Assembly: GCA_937927915.1 (NCBI GenBank)
Contig: CALGKB010000001.1
Location: forward strand, 62,001-126,000
DNA length: 64,000 nt
Source: an uncultured Pseudanabaenaceae cyanobacterium
GTDB lineage: Bacteria; Cyanobacteriota; Cyanobacteriia; Pseudanabaenales; Pseudanabaenaceae
Direction: 5' to 3'
Positions within the stretch are counted from its first letter, which is position 1; each line of letters begins with the position of its first letter. The notes under the pieces are model-generated. The model saw only the letters and a list, made by a program, of their open reading frames with translations. It was not told the DNA's origin and did not search any database. Both the position numbers and the translations under genes were made by a program. Below, in pieces: positions 9,101 to 15,673 of the stretch.

Positions 9101-9316
9101 TGTTTCAGTCCCAACGGCAAGACCCTAATTTCCGCCAGCGCCGACCTGCGGGTGATCGTGTGGAACCTGGACCTGGAAAATCTGCTCACCAGGGGGTGTA
9201 CCTGGCTGCAGGAATACCTGCGCACTAATGGCTATGTCTCGGAACAGGACCGTCGCACCTGTTTGGGGGGCTGCAGTTGGTTTTTCAAATATCTCAGGGG
9301 GGAGAACACGAAATGA
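6146..9316 (+). CDS. SpoIIE-type PP2C phosphatase fused to 14 WD40 repeats
   Basis: 1056 residues. Residues 1-250 form a SpoIIE/RsbU PP2C domain with metal-site motifs intact: GGDYY, IADSSGKS, FSDGLSE and DDDVSIVV. Residues 270-440 hold LLRGIRLKEAL and a long coiled coil, then VVYGIHETNRLEGH; this linker type usually joins STAND NTPases to WD40 arrays. From about residue 432 there are 14 WD40 repeats (each GH...FSPDG...D-x-LW), enough for two seven-bladed propellers. The C-terminal WLQEYLRTNGYVSEQDR-type tail is common in cyanobacterial WD40 proteins. Probably a cytosolic Ser/Thr phosphatase in a partner-switching pathway, gated by the propellers; the role is inferred. First gene of a four-gene operon. 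Confidence 0.88.
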   Translation: MVYTASVDISSGRLLQRSLLPQRLPSYPGLEIAADVWTAVDLGGDYYQFLEQPGLLAVAIADSSGKSVAGAIHAALFKGQLDALAQQGKLHNPVQLLTTLNKLLCETPTGDAIALAYGVLDLSTYELRVSNAGIPGPLLYYAQKQRCEEIINPATALGRYAEAQFKVTTRSLEPGDVVVFFSDGLSEQINLRGEEFGEYALQQALARSAHLPAQGILQNLKQELDEFSGRTVPDDDVSIVVIKVIKKVKWDQLRDCPYQEAFQAWIRSEEKDESCLLRGIRLKEALAWAEGRELSRSEREFLEASQRVNEREQLQAQLLVEAQKRAEAADQLEKLAQELARSLEAERQHRLAAELGELRERIIALTKSAETLYLSNNQIEALIASVIAGVQLKRLSVQLGDELAAKLEDKVKMQTIVTLEQVVYGIHETNRLEGHGYWVNKVRFSADGTSIVSASSDRTIRIWNTDGSLRQVLTGHTNWVTSVDFSPDQRILASASRDNTARLWFLDPETGLYRTEGFIVLRGHDGPVMDVRFSPEGDIVATASEDNTVKLWKTNGTLIKTLRNGHSKWVSCVAFSPNGKLIASGSADRTIVLWNREGAIVQVLKGHESFVEDLAFDPKGQALASVGRDRTVRLWNTEGLLIQTFEGHKDKVWGVAFSTDGEIIASGSADRTVKLWDLRGNLLKTLRGHGDVVQSVAFSPDGKTLISGSRDTTVKMWNFLGTPLKTLTGPEEGINCCAVSPDGKIIAAGSRDRQVQVWIASGKPVYRIKEHHNDRVNSVCFSPDGRMILTGCADNSVRLWETRSGRLLLTMTRHRGEVYQVAFRPDGQVMASCGADGTIRLWDLQGDCLDNLQGHLGDVYTVAFSPDGTKMASGGKDRNIVIWNWNGKVEHSFEAHSAEVLTVAFSPDGKLLASGSADQSVKLWTLEGKLIKTLNGHSAEVHQVAFHPDGTTLVSAGDDHLVQFWSIDGTLLRSFEGHQGAVRGVCFSPNGKTLISASADLRVIVWNLDLENLLTRGCTWLQEYLRTNGYVSEQDRRTCLGGCSWFFKYLRGENTK

Positions 9317-9837
9317 TTGACAGACAAGGCAGATTGGGGGGCAAGGTGAGTATTCTAGACCTGGGGGCACTCTTAGTCATCCTGGGTGTATTGGTGGGGT
9401 TGCTGATTGTTCCAAGTAAAAGCGGCTATTCCATTGCCCAGGTCGCCACGGCAGTTACCAAGCCGGTAGAGATTGCCATAATGGTCAGGGGTTTGACAGT
9501 GAAGGAACCCGATCGGCTACTGCAGCCAGGGGAAAAGACCAGCATCCTCATCCGCAATCAGGAGCGGGGCAAGGTAGAGATTAAAAGGGTGGAAGTCCTG
9601 GTGCCCAAGATTCCTGTCCCCAAACTGGACGGCACAGTAGTCACCGTAGAAGACCCCCGTTTAGCAGATACCTATGTCAGGGATTTTGCCATTACCCTGG
9701 CTGGTAAGGCACAGGTGACGGGGGAGGAAGTGGTGATTGCCGGAGAGAAGGTCAAAATTGGCACACCGATCGAGATCGAGGGCGCGCGCTACTCCATTCG
9801 TGGTAGTGTGATGGGCATTGAGATTTTAGAGCGATAA
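9313..9837 (+). CDS. DUF4330 domain membrane-anchored protein
   Basis: 174 residues. MIDRQGRLGGKVSILDL, followed by one transmembrane helix (about residues 17-36), then a soluble domain with KISIL/RNQERG-type beta segments, matches DUF4330, a cyanobacterial family of unknown function. Translation starts at the ATG that overlaps the previous stop codon (ATGA at 9313-9316); an earlier in-frame start would lie inside the WD40 gene. The lpxD ATG begins directly after its stop. The tight packing indicates one transcript. Confidence 0.82.
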   Translation: MIDRQGRLGGKVSILDLGALLVILGVLVGLLIVPSKSGYSIAQVATAVTKPVEIAIMVRGLTVKEPDRLLQPGEKTSILIRNQERGKVEIKRVEVLVPKIPVPKLDGTVVTVEDPRLADTYVRDFAITLAGKAQVTGEEVVIAGEKVKIGTPIEIEGARYSIRGSVMGIEILER

Positions 9838-10857
9838 ATGCGCTTCCATGCCATTTTACAGACCCTCGGCATTGCCATCGGCGACACTCCCGATCTAGAA
9901 CTGACGGGCGTTAACACCTTAGAACAGGCACAGCCCACAGAACTCGCTTTTTTGGAAAACAAACGTTTTTACCCCCAACTACAGACGACCCAGGCAGGGG
10001 CACTCATTCTCCCCCAGGAGGCAACGGCACAAAAAATTGCCCAGGAGCGGCAGATTCCCCATGTCTGTGTTCCTAATCCCCGCTTGCTTTTTGCCAAGGT
10101 AATGACCTTGTTTCACCCCCCCCGCCGCCTACCACCAGGCATCCATCCCACCGCTGTACTCGGGGAAGGAGTGGAAATAGGGCAGGGAGTAGCGATCGGG
10201 GCATACGTCGTCATTGGCAACGGAGTCACGATCGGTAAAGATGTCCAGATTTATCCCCATGTCACTATCTACGATGGGGCAGTCATAGGCGATCGGACAA
10301 TCATTCATAGCCAATGCGTCATCCACAGCCAGTGCGTAATTGGGGCGGACTGTATCCTGCACAGCGGCGCCGTTATAGGAGATGAAGGCTTTGGTTTCGT
10401 CCCCCAGCCCGACGGCACTTGGTGGAAGATGCCCCAGGTAGGGCAAGTGGTGATTGAAGACGGCGTGGACATTGGCTGTCACACCTGCATCGATCGGGGC
10501 GCTTTGGGAGTAACCCGCATTGGCAAGGGGACCAAGATTGACAACCTCGTCCAGATTGGACATGGCTGTAGCATTGGAGAAAACTGCCTGTTGGCGGGGC
10601 AAGTGGGGTTAGCAGGGGGTGTAAAACTGGGGCGCAACGTCATCCTAGCGGGGCAGGTGGGAGTGACCAATCATGTGCAGATTGGCGATCAGTCCGTCAT
10701 CGCTGCCCAATCCGGTGTCTCGGAAGATGTGCCCCCTAAATCGGAATTAATGGGGTATCCCGCCTTCCACAGCAAAGACTTCTTCAAAGCCACCGTCCTC
10801 TTCCGTCGCCTGCCCGAACTCTATAAAATAATCAAGCAGTTACAGGAAAAGCTATGA
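9838..10857 (+). CDS. lpxD: UDP-3-O-acylglucosamine N-acyltransferase
   Basis: 339 residues, standard for LpxD. The N-terminal uridine-binding domain includes LAFLENKRFYPQL. It is followed by a left-handed beta-helix of hexapeptide repeats (about residues 105-300), with GDEGFGFV, IDRGALG, KIDNLVQIGHG (catalytic His) and the ending MGYPAF. It adds the N-linked hydroxyacyl chain in lipid A synthesis at the cytoplasmic side of the inner membrane. It abuts DUF4330 (TAAATG) and overlaps the TPR gene by 4 bases. lpxA/lpxC are not nearby. Confidence 0.96.
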   Translation: MRFHAILQTLGIAIGDTPDLELTGVNTLEQAQPTELAFLENKRFYPQLQTTQAGALILPQEATAQKIAQERQIPHVCVPNPRLLFAKVMTLFHPPRRLPPGIHPTAVLGEGVEIGQGVAIGAYVVIGNGVTIGKDVQIYPHVTIYDGAVIGDRTIIHSQCVIHSQCVIGADCILHSGAVIGDEGFGFVPQPDGTWWKMPQVGQVVIEDGVDIGCHTCIDRGALGVTRIGKGTKIDNLVQIGHGCSIGENCLLAGQVGLAGGVKLGRNVILAGQVGVTNHVQIGDQSVIAAQSGVSEDVPPKSELMGYPAFHSKDFFKATVLFRRLPELYKIIKQLQEKL

Positions 10858-11315
10858 GCAACGAGTCACTCAGCGAGGCTCGCGAGCCGTCCAACCTGAA
10901 AGTAGCAGAAGACCTCTTCCAACAGGGACTAGAGCGCTACAAAGCGGGGGAGGATGCCGCCAGTTTGATCCCCCTCTACAAAGAAATTACCGACCGCCAG
11001 CCCAAGGTAGGGAGTGGCTGGACTTGTCTCTCCTGGCTCTATCTGCTAAACAACCAAGCCCAGGAAGCGGTGAAGGCTGCCAAGCAAGCGGTCAAACTCA
11101 GCCCCGAAGACCCCCAAGCCCGCATCAACCTGGCAATAGCACTCCTGGAGACAGGGCAAAAAGGCGTACGGGAACAGGTAGAAGCCGCCCAAAACTGGCT
11201 GATGTTACTCAGCGACCTGCGCCAGGAAATCGAAGAAAACTTTGCCGAAGGTGCCCGCCGCCGCCCCAACTGGGAGGCATTGGAAAAAGTGCGCAAGTGG
11301 GTCTTAGAAGGTTAA
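10854..11315 (+). CDS. Tetratricopeptide repeat protein
   Basis: 153 residues. At least two TPR units are visible in the middle: WTCLSWLYLLNNQAQEAVK-like, then AVKLSPEDPQARINLA, flanked by helical segments. It has no signal peptide and is probably a cytosolic scaffold. It starts in the ATGA overlap with lpxD and ends overlapping the opposing HAD gene by 12 bases. Related short TPR proteins are conserved in cyanobacteria; no specific function can be assigned. Confidence 0.8.
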   Translation: MSNESLSEAREPSNLKVAEDLFQQGLERYKAGEDAASLIPLYKEITDRQPKVGSGWTCLSWLYLLNNQAQEAVKAAKQAVKLSPEDPQARINLAIALLETGQKGVREQVEAAQNWLMLLSDLRQEIEENFAEGARRRPNWEALEKVRKWVLEG

Positions 11316-12002
11316 ATCCCTTAACCGCCTGCATATCCGATCGGCTCCCCCTTGGGATAACGCCGCCGCGTAGTCAGCCTCTGCTGTCACATGGGGGGGA
11401 ATTACCCCGATCGCTTCATAGGTATGGCTTTTATCCTGTTCTCGCGCCCGCCCCACCGTCAACATATCCGCCACCGTATCTCCCACATAGAGGACATGGG
11501 GACGATCGAGTTGGTGGGCAATCTGGATCAAGCCCGTGGGGTCAGGTTTACCGGGGGCATCCTCCATCGCCACCAAGAGAGGGGCAGTCAAACCCAAACG
11601 CTTTAACACAAACATTGCCGAAGCCCGCGTTGCCCCACTAAAAAAACCCCAGGGAATCCCTGCTGCCTCCAGGCGTTGGAAAAACTCCCGCTCGACCAAG
11701 AGCGGTTCCTGCTGAATATAGCCATCCCAATTCTGCCCCCGATAGCGGGACTGGAAAAACGCCACCACCTGGGCATATTCCACCTGGACATGGGGTGCAA
11801 AGCGGCGGATCAGTTCCTGGGAAGCCTCCCAGTCATTGTTCCATAGCCCCTCCTGCTTCAAGCGATCGATTTCCGCCATAGTTGGTCGTCTGCCGCTAAA
11901 AAACTCCGCCGTATCAGCGAGGGCACGGCGATAGGACTGGCTCACATCGCGGATTACCCCATCAATATCCAAGACGAGGGCATAACTTTGCCGTGAAGTC
12001 AT
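11304..12002 (-). CDS. HAD-superfamily hydrolase, subfamily IA (TIGR01548-like)
   Basis: 232 residues. Motif I is LDIDGVIRD at residues 11-19, where D11 (of DxDG) is the nucleophile. Motif II is FFSGATR with the Thr/Ser, and motif III/IV is KPDPTGL followed by VGDTVADM. This matches a HAD IA clade limited mostly to cyanobacteria and plants (TIGR01548 type). It is likely a small-molecule phosphatase; the substrate is unknown. Divergent from the PSRP-3 gene with only 40 bases between the start codons. Converges on the TPR gene with 12 bases of overlap. Confidence 0.82.
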   Translation of the reverse strand: MTSRQSYALVLDIDGVIRDVSQSYRRALADTAEFFSGRRPTMAEIDRLKQEGLWNNDWEASQELIRRFAPHVQVEYAQVVAFFQSRYRGQNWDGYIQQEPLLVEREFFQRLEAAGIPWGFFSGATRASAMFVLKRLGLTAPLLVAMEDAPGKPDPTGLIQIAHQLDRPHVLYVGDTVADMLTVGRAREQDKSHTYEAIGVIPPHVTAEADYAAALSQGGADRICRRLRDLTF

Positions 12003-12027
12003 GGTAAATTAAAGAACTGCAACTACT

Positions 12028-12033
12028 GGAGGA
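12028..12033 (+). promoter_or_regulatory. Ribosome-binding site that decides a TTG start
   Basis: GGAGGA lies 9 bases upstream of TTG at 12043, in frame with the conserved PSRP-3 N-terminus. No ATG or GTG is available nearby in that frame, so TTG initiation is well supported. Confidence 0.7.
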
Positions 12034-12042
12034 TAAAACAAT

Positions 12043-12342
12043 TTGACCCAACTTGTGCTCAAAGTTCTGTGGCTGGAAGACAACGTCGCCCTAGCAGTAG
12101 ACCAGATTGTCGGCAAGGGCAATAGTCCCCTGACCAAGTATTTCTTTTGGCCCCGCGATGATGCCTGGGAACAGCTCAACGAGGAGATCAAATCCAAAAA
12201 GTGGATCAGCGACGAAGACCGCATCATGATCCTCAACAAAGCCACAGAAGTCATCAACTACTGGCAGGAGGAAGGGAAGGGCAAACCCATGTCGGAAGCG
12301 CAGCAAAGGTTCCCCGATGTCATTTTTACAGGCAGTTCTTAG
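12043..12342 (+). CDS. Ribosomal protein PSRP-3/Ycf65 (cS23)
   Basis: 99 residues. [25 protein letters not shown] and WISDEDRI...[11 protein letters not shown] are the hallmarks of the plastid-specific ribosomal protein 3/Ycf65 family, found in cyanobacteria and plastids and bound to the 30S subunit. Translation begins at TTG with a strong Shine-Dalgarno. The stop is 62 bases before the Cys-rich gene. Confidence 0.9.
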   Translation: MTQLVLKVLWLEDNVALAVDQIVGKGNSPLTKYFFWPRDDAWEQLNEEIKSKKWISDEDRIMILNKATEVINYWQEEGKGKPMSEAQQRFPDVIFTGSS

Positions 12343-12404
12343 CCATTGCGGGGTCAGCAGAGACCTTGGCATATCATGGTAATAAAAGTGACGGTAGCTC
12401 CTCT

Positions 12405-12692
12405 ATGGCAAAGATCAAAGACTGCAACCGCTGTCGCTTCTATTCCCATAGCCACTTCTTGGTATGTGCTCTCCATCCTGACGGCGTAGAAACCTCTGTC
12501 TGCCCTGATTTTGAAAGTGCCGACCTCTGGGAACCAGAAGACATTAGCCACTACATCGTGCTGCGGGATTACGACTGGCACCCCCTCTTCACCGGTAGAT
12601 GCCCCGAATGTAATCGCCCCTTCTCCCGCCTAAAGCTGCCCCCTCTCCACTGGAGGTGTGAGTCCTGTGGTTGGGAAGACGATACTTTTTGA
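12405..12692 (+). CDS. Cys-rich small protein with two zinc-binding-type knots
   Basis: 95 residues from the ATG at 12405. An N-terminal CNRCRFYSHSHFLVC then CPDF unit precedes a C-terminal CPECNRPF and CESCGW pair. The eight Cys form two likely zinc sites. The N-terminal pattern (CRFYSH...C..HP...CPDF) recurs in uncharacterised cyanobacterial proteins. The reading frame stays open upstream to about 12201, but that part overlaps PSRP-3 and has no family look. The stop codon directly abuts the opposite-strand tRNA-Leu. Confidence 0.72.
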   Translation: MAKIKDCNRCRFYSHSHFLVCALHPDGVETSVCPDFESADLWEPEDISHYIVLRDYDWHPLFTGRCPECNRPFSRLKLPPLHWRCESCGWEDDTF

Positions 12693-12772
12693 TGCGGTCA
12701 GGGAGACTCGAACTCCCACGGTTGCCCACTACCACCTCAAAGTAGCGCGTATACCAATTCCGCCATGACCGC
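12693..12772 (-). tRNA. trnL-GAG: tRNA-Leu (anticodon GAG)
   Basis: 80 nt. The acceptor GCGGTCA pairs with TGACCGC plus discriminator A. D-arm GGCGGAATTGGTATACGC, anticodon stem CTACT/GGTAG with loop TTGAGGT (anticodon GAG), a class II variable arm of about 11 nt, and T-arm GGGAG-TTCGAGT-CTCCC are all present. It reads CUC and CUU codons. CCA is not encoded. No intron is seen. Confidence 0.96.
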
Positions 12773-12888
12773 AATTACAGTGCGTTATACATTATAACAA
12801 ACCCTCCCCATCGAGGCAAGTAGTTACCTCTTTTCCAATTCGTTTGCTGCTTTAGTCCTAAAAATTCTTCCCCGGCAAATTAGAGGCA

Positions 12889-13737
12889 ATGGTACTCCCT
12901 ATGTGCGACCAGTTGGAGGAATTGCGGCAGCGCATCCGCGCTCTAGAAGAACAAAAAGCTGATCTAGAGGCTGCTCTACAAGTTGCGATCGCCCATGGAG
13001 ACGCAGTGGAAGCGCAACTAATGGAGGCTAACAAACTCCTGCGCGAGGAAATTCAGCGCCGTTATCAGATGGAACTCTACCTGAGGAAGATAGCACAGGA
13101 TAGGGAGCAAGAAAAGCAAGACCTGATGATCATCCTGGAAACCCTGATTGCCCACGGAGACGCCCTCGAGAGCCAATGGCGGCAGGAAATGGCAATGGTC
13201 ACCCTCCTAGCGGAAACAGATGCCCTCACGATGATTGGCAATCGCCGCCGTTTTGATACCTATTTGCAGCAGCAATGGCAGTTAATGCAGGCAAAAATGG
13301 CGCCCCTCACCCTCATCCTTGCCGATGTGGACTACTTCAAGCTCTACAACGACAACTATGGTCACCTCCAGGGGGATGAATGCCTGCGAAAAATTGCCCA
13401 TGCCCTCAGTTCCGCAGTGCGCAGTAGTGCCGACCTGGTCTGCCGCTATGGTGGGGAAGAGTTTGCTATCATTCTCCCCTACACGGATGCCCAGCAAGGG
13501 GTGCTGGTTGCCGATCGCATCTGCCGTATTGTGCAGGAATTAGCTATTCCCCATGCCTACTCCCCTGTCGCTAACATTGTCACCCTCAGTCTCGGTATTG
13601 CTACGATCGTGCCCCATCCCCAAGTAGTGCTTCCCCAACTATTGCAACTAGCGGATGCCAAGCTTTATGAGGCAAAACGATCGGGACGCAATCGCTACGC
13701 TGTGCAAGATTTCACCGATCGGTGTAGAATGCAGTAA
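12889..13737 (+). CDS. GGDEF-domain diguanylate cyclase
   Basis: 282 residues. The N-terminal 100 residues are coiled coil, with the motif AHGDAxExQ present twice (about residues 34-43 and 87-95). The GGDEF domain (about 110-275) has TDALTMIGNRRRF, LILADVDYFKLYND, then GGEEF, so the active-site signature is intact and c-di-GMP synthesis is expected. The inhibitory I-site RxxD upstream of GGEEF reads SSAD, so product inhibition is probably lost. It has no sensory or membrane domain. The ATG at 12889 is followed by another at 12901; either could start. The DprA-like gene begins one base after the stop. Confidence 0.88.
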   Translation: MVLPMCDQLEELRQRIRALEEQKADLEAALQVAIAHGDAVEAQLMEANKLLREEIQRRYQMELYLRKIAQDREQEKQDLMIILETLIAHGDALESQWRQEMAMVTLLAETDALTMIGNRRRFDTYLQQQWQLMQAKMAPLTLILADVDYFKLYNDNYGHLQGDECLRKIAHALSSAVRSSADLVCRYGGEEFAIILPYTDAQQGVLVADRICRIVQELAIPHAYSPVANIVTLSLGIATIVPHPQVVLPQLLQLADAKLYEAKRSGRNRYAVQDFTDRCRMQ

Positions 13738-13738
13738 T

Positions 13739-14269
13739 GTGCGCATAGTTACAGGAACTGTCCCCTTGACCAAGTCGATCGACTTACCGAAAGTAGACGA
13801 ATTTTTACAAGAACTGGCGATGATCCAACAGCAGGGGTCAAAGCGCATTGCGATCCTGGGGTCTCGCCATGTGCCCATCACCCATCAGAATTTGATCGAG
13901 CTGTTGAGTTATGCCCTGGCTTTGGCGGGCAATCGCATCATCACCTCCGGTTCTACGGGCACTAATTTTGCCGTGATTCGGGGGGTACTACGGGCTGACC
14001 CCAACCTTTTGACAGTGATCTTGCCCCAGAGCCTATCCAAACAATCCCCGGACTCGCGGGAACAACTAGCCAATGTCATCCATCTGATCGAGCATGCGGA
14101 AAATAACCATCTCAGTCTGGGGGAAGCCAGTGCCCTGTGTAATCAGGAAATCATTATGAAGTGCCAGCAGTTGATTTGTTTTGCCTTCCACGATAGTCAT
14201 ACCCTCCTGCGGACTTGCCAAGAGGCAGAAGAACAGCGCAAAGTGGTCACCCTCTTCTACTTTGACTAG
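13739..14269 (+). CDS. DprA/Rossmann-like protein (DNA recombination-mediator protein A type)
   Basis: About 176 residues from GTG at 13739. RIAILGSRHVPITH, LAGNRIITSGSTGTN and ADPNLLTVILPQS form a Rossmann-like fold related to DprA/Smf and lysine-decarboxylase-like proteins. In cyanobacteria this family is annotated as recombination-mediator protein A, although the role rests on similarity. The C-terminus FAFHDSHTLL...VVTLFYFD is highly typical. I chose the GTG one base after the upstream stop because the family begins near VRIVTG and earlier starts lie within the cyclase gene. 5 bases separate it from the MBL gene. Confidence 0.78.
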   Translation: MRIVTGTVPLTKSIDLPKVDEFLQELAMIQQQGSKRIAILGSRHVPITHQNLIELLSYALALAGNRIITSGSTGTNFAVIRGVLRADPNLLTVILPQSLSKQSPDSREQLANVIHLIEHAENNHLSLGEASALCNQEIIMKCQQLICFAFHDSHTLLRTCQEAEEQRKVVTLFYFD

Positions 14270-14274
14270 GGTTT

Positions 14275-15060
14275 ATGCGGCGGCGATATTTTCTCTATGC
14301 AGGGGTAGGATGGGGGGCAAGCCTGTTACTTAACCCGGCGGCAGCAGCTAGTCCCCTCACAGTCACCTGGCTGGGGCACATGAGTTTTTTGTTCCAAGAC
14401 GGCAAGCGGCGGATTTTTACCCATCCCTTCAAGGCAGTGGGGTGTAACACAGGTCGTCCTACCCCCAAGCAGGCAGCGGATTTAGTCCTCGTCAGTTCCG
14501 CCCTCCTGGATGAAGGGTTTGTGGAGAATGTGCCTGACACTACGCCTGTCCTCTCCCAACCTGGTTCCTATAATTTGCTGGGGATTACCTTCCAGGGAAT
14601 TCGCATGGCGCACGATCGCTCTGGCGGTAGGCGGTTTGGGTTTAACGTAGCGTGGCGGTGGCAACAGGGGGGCATCAACATTTTGCATCTAGGGGGAGCG
14701 GCAGCCCCCTTTTTACCGGAGGAGCGGATTTTAATGGGTCGCCCTGACATTGCCATTGTGCCGGTGGGGGGAGGAGCCAAAGCTTATACTCCAGAGGAAG
14801 CCAAGACTGCTATTACTAATCTCAACCCCAGGATAGTGATTCCTGTGCACTATCGTCCCCCCAAGGCTAACCCCGCTACCTGTGACCTGCAGCCCCTCTC
14901 CGACTTCCTCAGTCTGTTCCCTGCCGAGATGGTCAACCGCCTCAAGGGCAACAGTACAAGTTGGACAGCAGCCCAGTTACCCCAGACAATGCAAATTGTT
15001 GTGTTCGGGGAGCCAGCGGCTCCTGCGCCCCAGCGAAATCCTACCCCCAAACGCTCCTGA
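14275..15060 (+). CDS. Exported MBL-fold (UlaG-like) protein lacking the HxHxDH motif
   Basis: 261 residues. MRRRYFLYAG followed by a hydrophobic stretch and AAAAS looks like a signal peptide, possibly Tat-type. The mature part begins TVTWLGHMSFLF, the first strand pair of the metallo-beta-lactamase fold. Where active members carry HxHxDH, this has LVSSALLDEG. Later LHLGG, and IPVHYR near residue 190, retain single His residues. Metal binding, if any, must be partial. A family of such exported MBL proteins occurs in cyanobacteria; substrate unknown. The C-terminus is Pro-rich. Confidence 0.75.
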   Translation: MRRRYFLYAGVGWGASLLLNPAAAASPLTVTWLGHMSFLFQDGKRRIFTHPFKAVGCNTGRPTPKQAADLVLVSSALLDEGFVENVPDTTPVLSQPGSYNLLGITFQGIRMAHDRSGGRRFGFNVAWRWQQGGINILHLGGAAAPFLPEERILMGRPDIAIVPVGGGAKAYTPEEAKTAITNLNPRIVIPVHYRPPKANPATCDLQPLSDFLSLFPAEMVNRLKGNSTSWTAAQLPQTMQIVVFGEPAAPAPQRNPTPKRS

Positions 15061-15077
15061 CATGGTAAAAAGTTCTT

Positions 15078-15488
15078 ATGGGCAAGGCATGGCGCTGGAA
15101 TGTGGGTCTGTTGTTTGTTCTAGGCGTGGCAGCCACGATCGGGGTCAACCTATGGCGTTTCCTGCAGCCCTATATGCAGCCTCCCCCCCGTCCTGAGTTC
15201 CCTACGGCTACCAAAGTAAAGACCCTCCCTCCCCCTCCTTCACCCCAGGCAGAAGAGGAAAAACCAGCAGCACCCCCCGCCATCGGCAAGGGCAAAGTAG
15301 TGCCCGACATTGGGCTAGTGTTAAGGGAATCTCCCTCTAGTGACAGTGGCGGCAGTAGTGGCGTGCCCTTCAATGCTGAAGTTTCCATCCTGGAAGAGAC
15401 AGGGGACGGGGAATGGCTAAAAATCCGCGATGATAGTACGGGGGCAACGGGCTGGGTGCGATCGGGGAATATCGATCGGGTTTTCTGA
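15078..15488 (+). CDS. Membrane-anchored bacterial SH3 domain protein
   Basis: 136 residues. An N-terminal transmembrane helix (about 8-27) is followed by a Pro/Glu-rich linker (PPPPSPQAEEEKPAAPP) and a C-terminal SH3b domain (about 78-135) with VLRESPS, LEETGDGEWLKIRD and GWVRSGNI. SH3b domains of this type are periplasmic and bind cell-wall peptides. 17 bases downstream of the MBL gene and likely cotranscribed. Confidence 0.8.
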   Translation: MGKAWRWNVGLLFVLGVAATIGVNLWRFLQPYMQPPPRPEFPTATKVKTLPPPPSPQAEEEKPAAPPAIGKGKVVPDIGLVLRESPSSDSGGSSGVPFNAEVSILEETGDGEWLKIRDDSTGATGWVRSGNIDRVF

Positions 15489-15532
15489 TACCATAGCGGT
15501 ATAGCTTTAACATCTAACCAAGGGAAAAAAAT

Positions 15533-15673
15533 ATGGACATTTTGAATAACTTAACTGATGCGTTGGCGGGTATCCCCTTTGACATTATCTTTCAGTTACT
15601 CTGTTTAACCCTGATTGTGTTGGCGGGTCCCATTGTGATTGCTGTCCTAGCCTTTCGGGGTGGCGATTTGTAG
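15533..15673 (+). CDS. psb30: Photosystem II subunit Psb30 (Ycf12)
   Basis: 46 residues, too short for most gene finders. One transmembrane helix (about residues 17-39) ends in [14 protein letters not shown] followed by LAFRGGDL at the C-terminus is the Ycf12 signature. Psb30 sits at the periphery of the photosystem II core near cytochrome b559 and PsbZ. AGGGA lies about 8 bases before the ATG. The last 27 bases, stop included, overlap the 3' end of the opposing GTPase gene. Confidence 0.93.
   Translation: MDILNNLTDALAGIPFDIIFQLLCLTLIVLAGPIVIAVLAFRGGDL

Noticed and set aside
10129-10602. 157-codon frame antisense to lpxD
   Set aside because: A shadow of the hexapeptide repeats of lpxD, with no own start region.
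11024-11641. 205-codon frame overlapping the TPR and HAD genes
   Set aside because: Pro/Arg-rich, low-complexity translation, and both overlapped genes have recognisable domains.
15489-15532. Terminator before psb30
   Set aside because: Only a 5-bp ATACC/GGTAT hairpin with no T tract is present.
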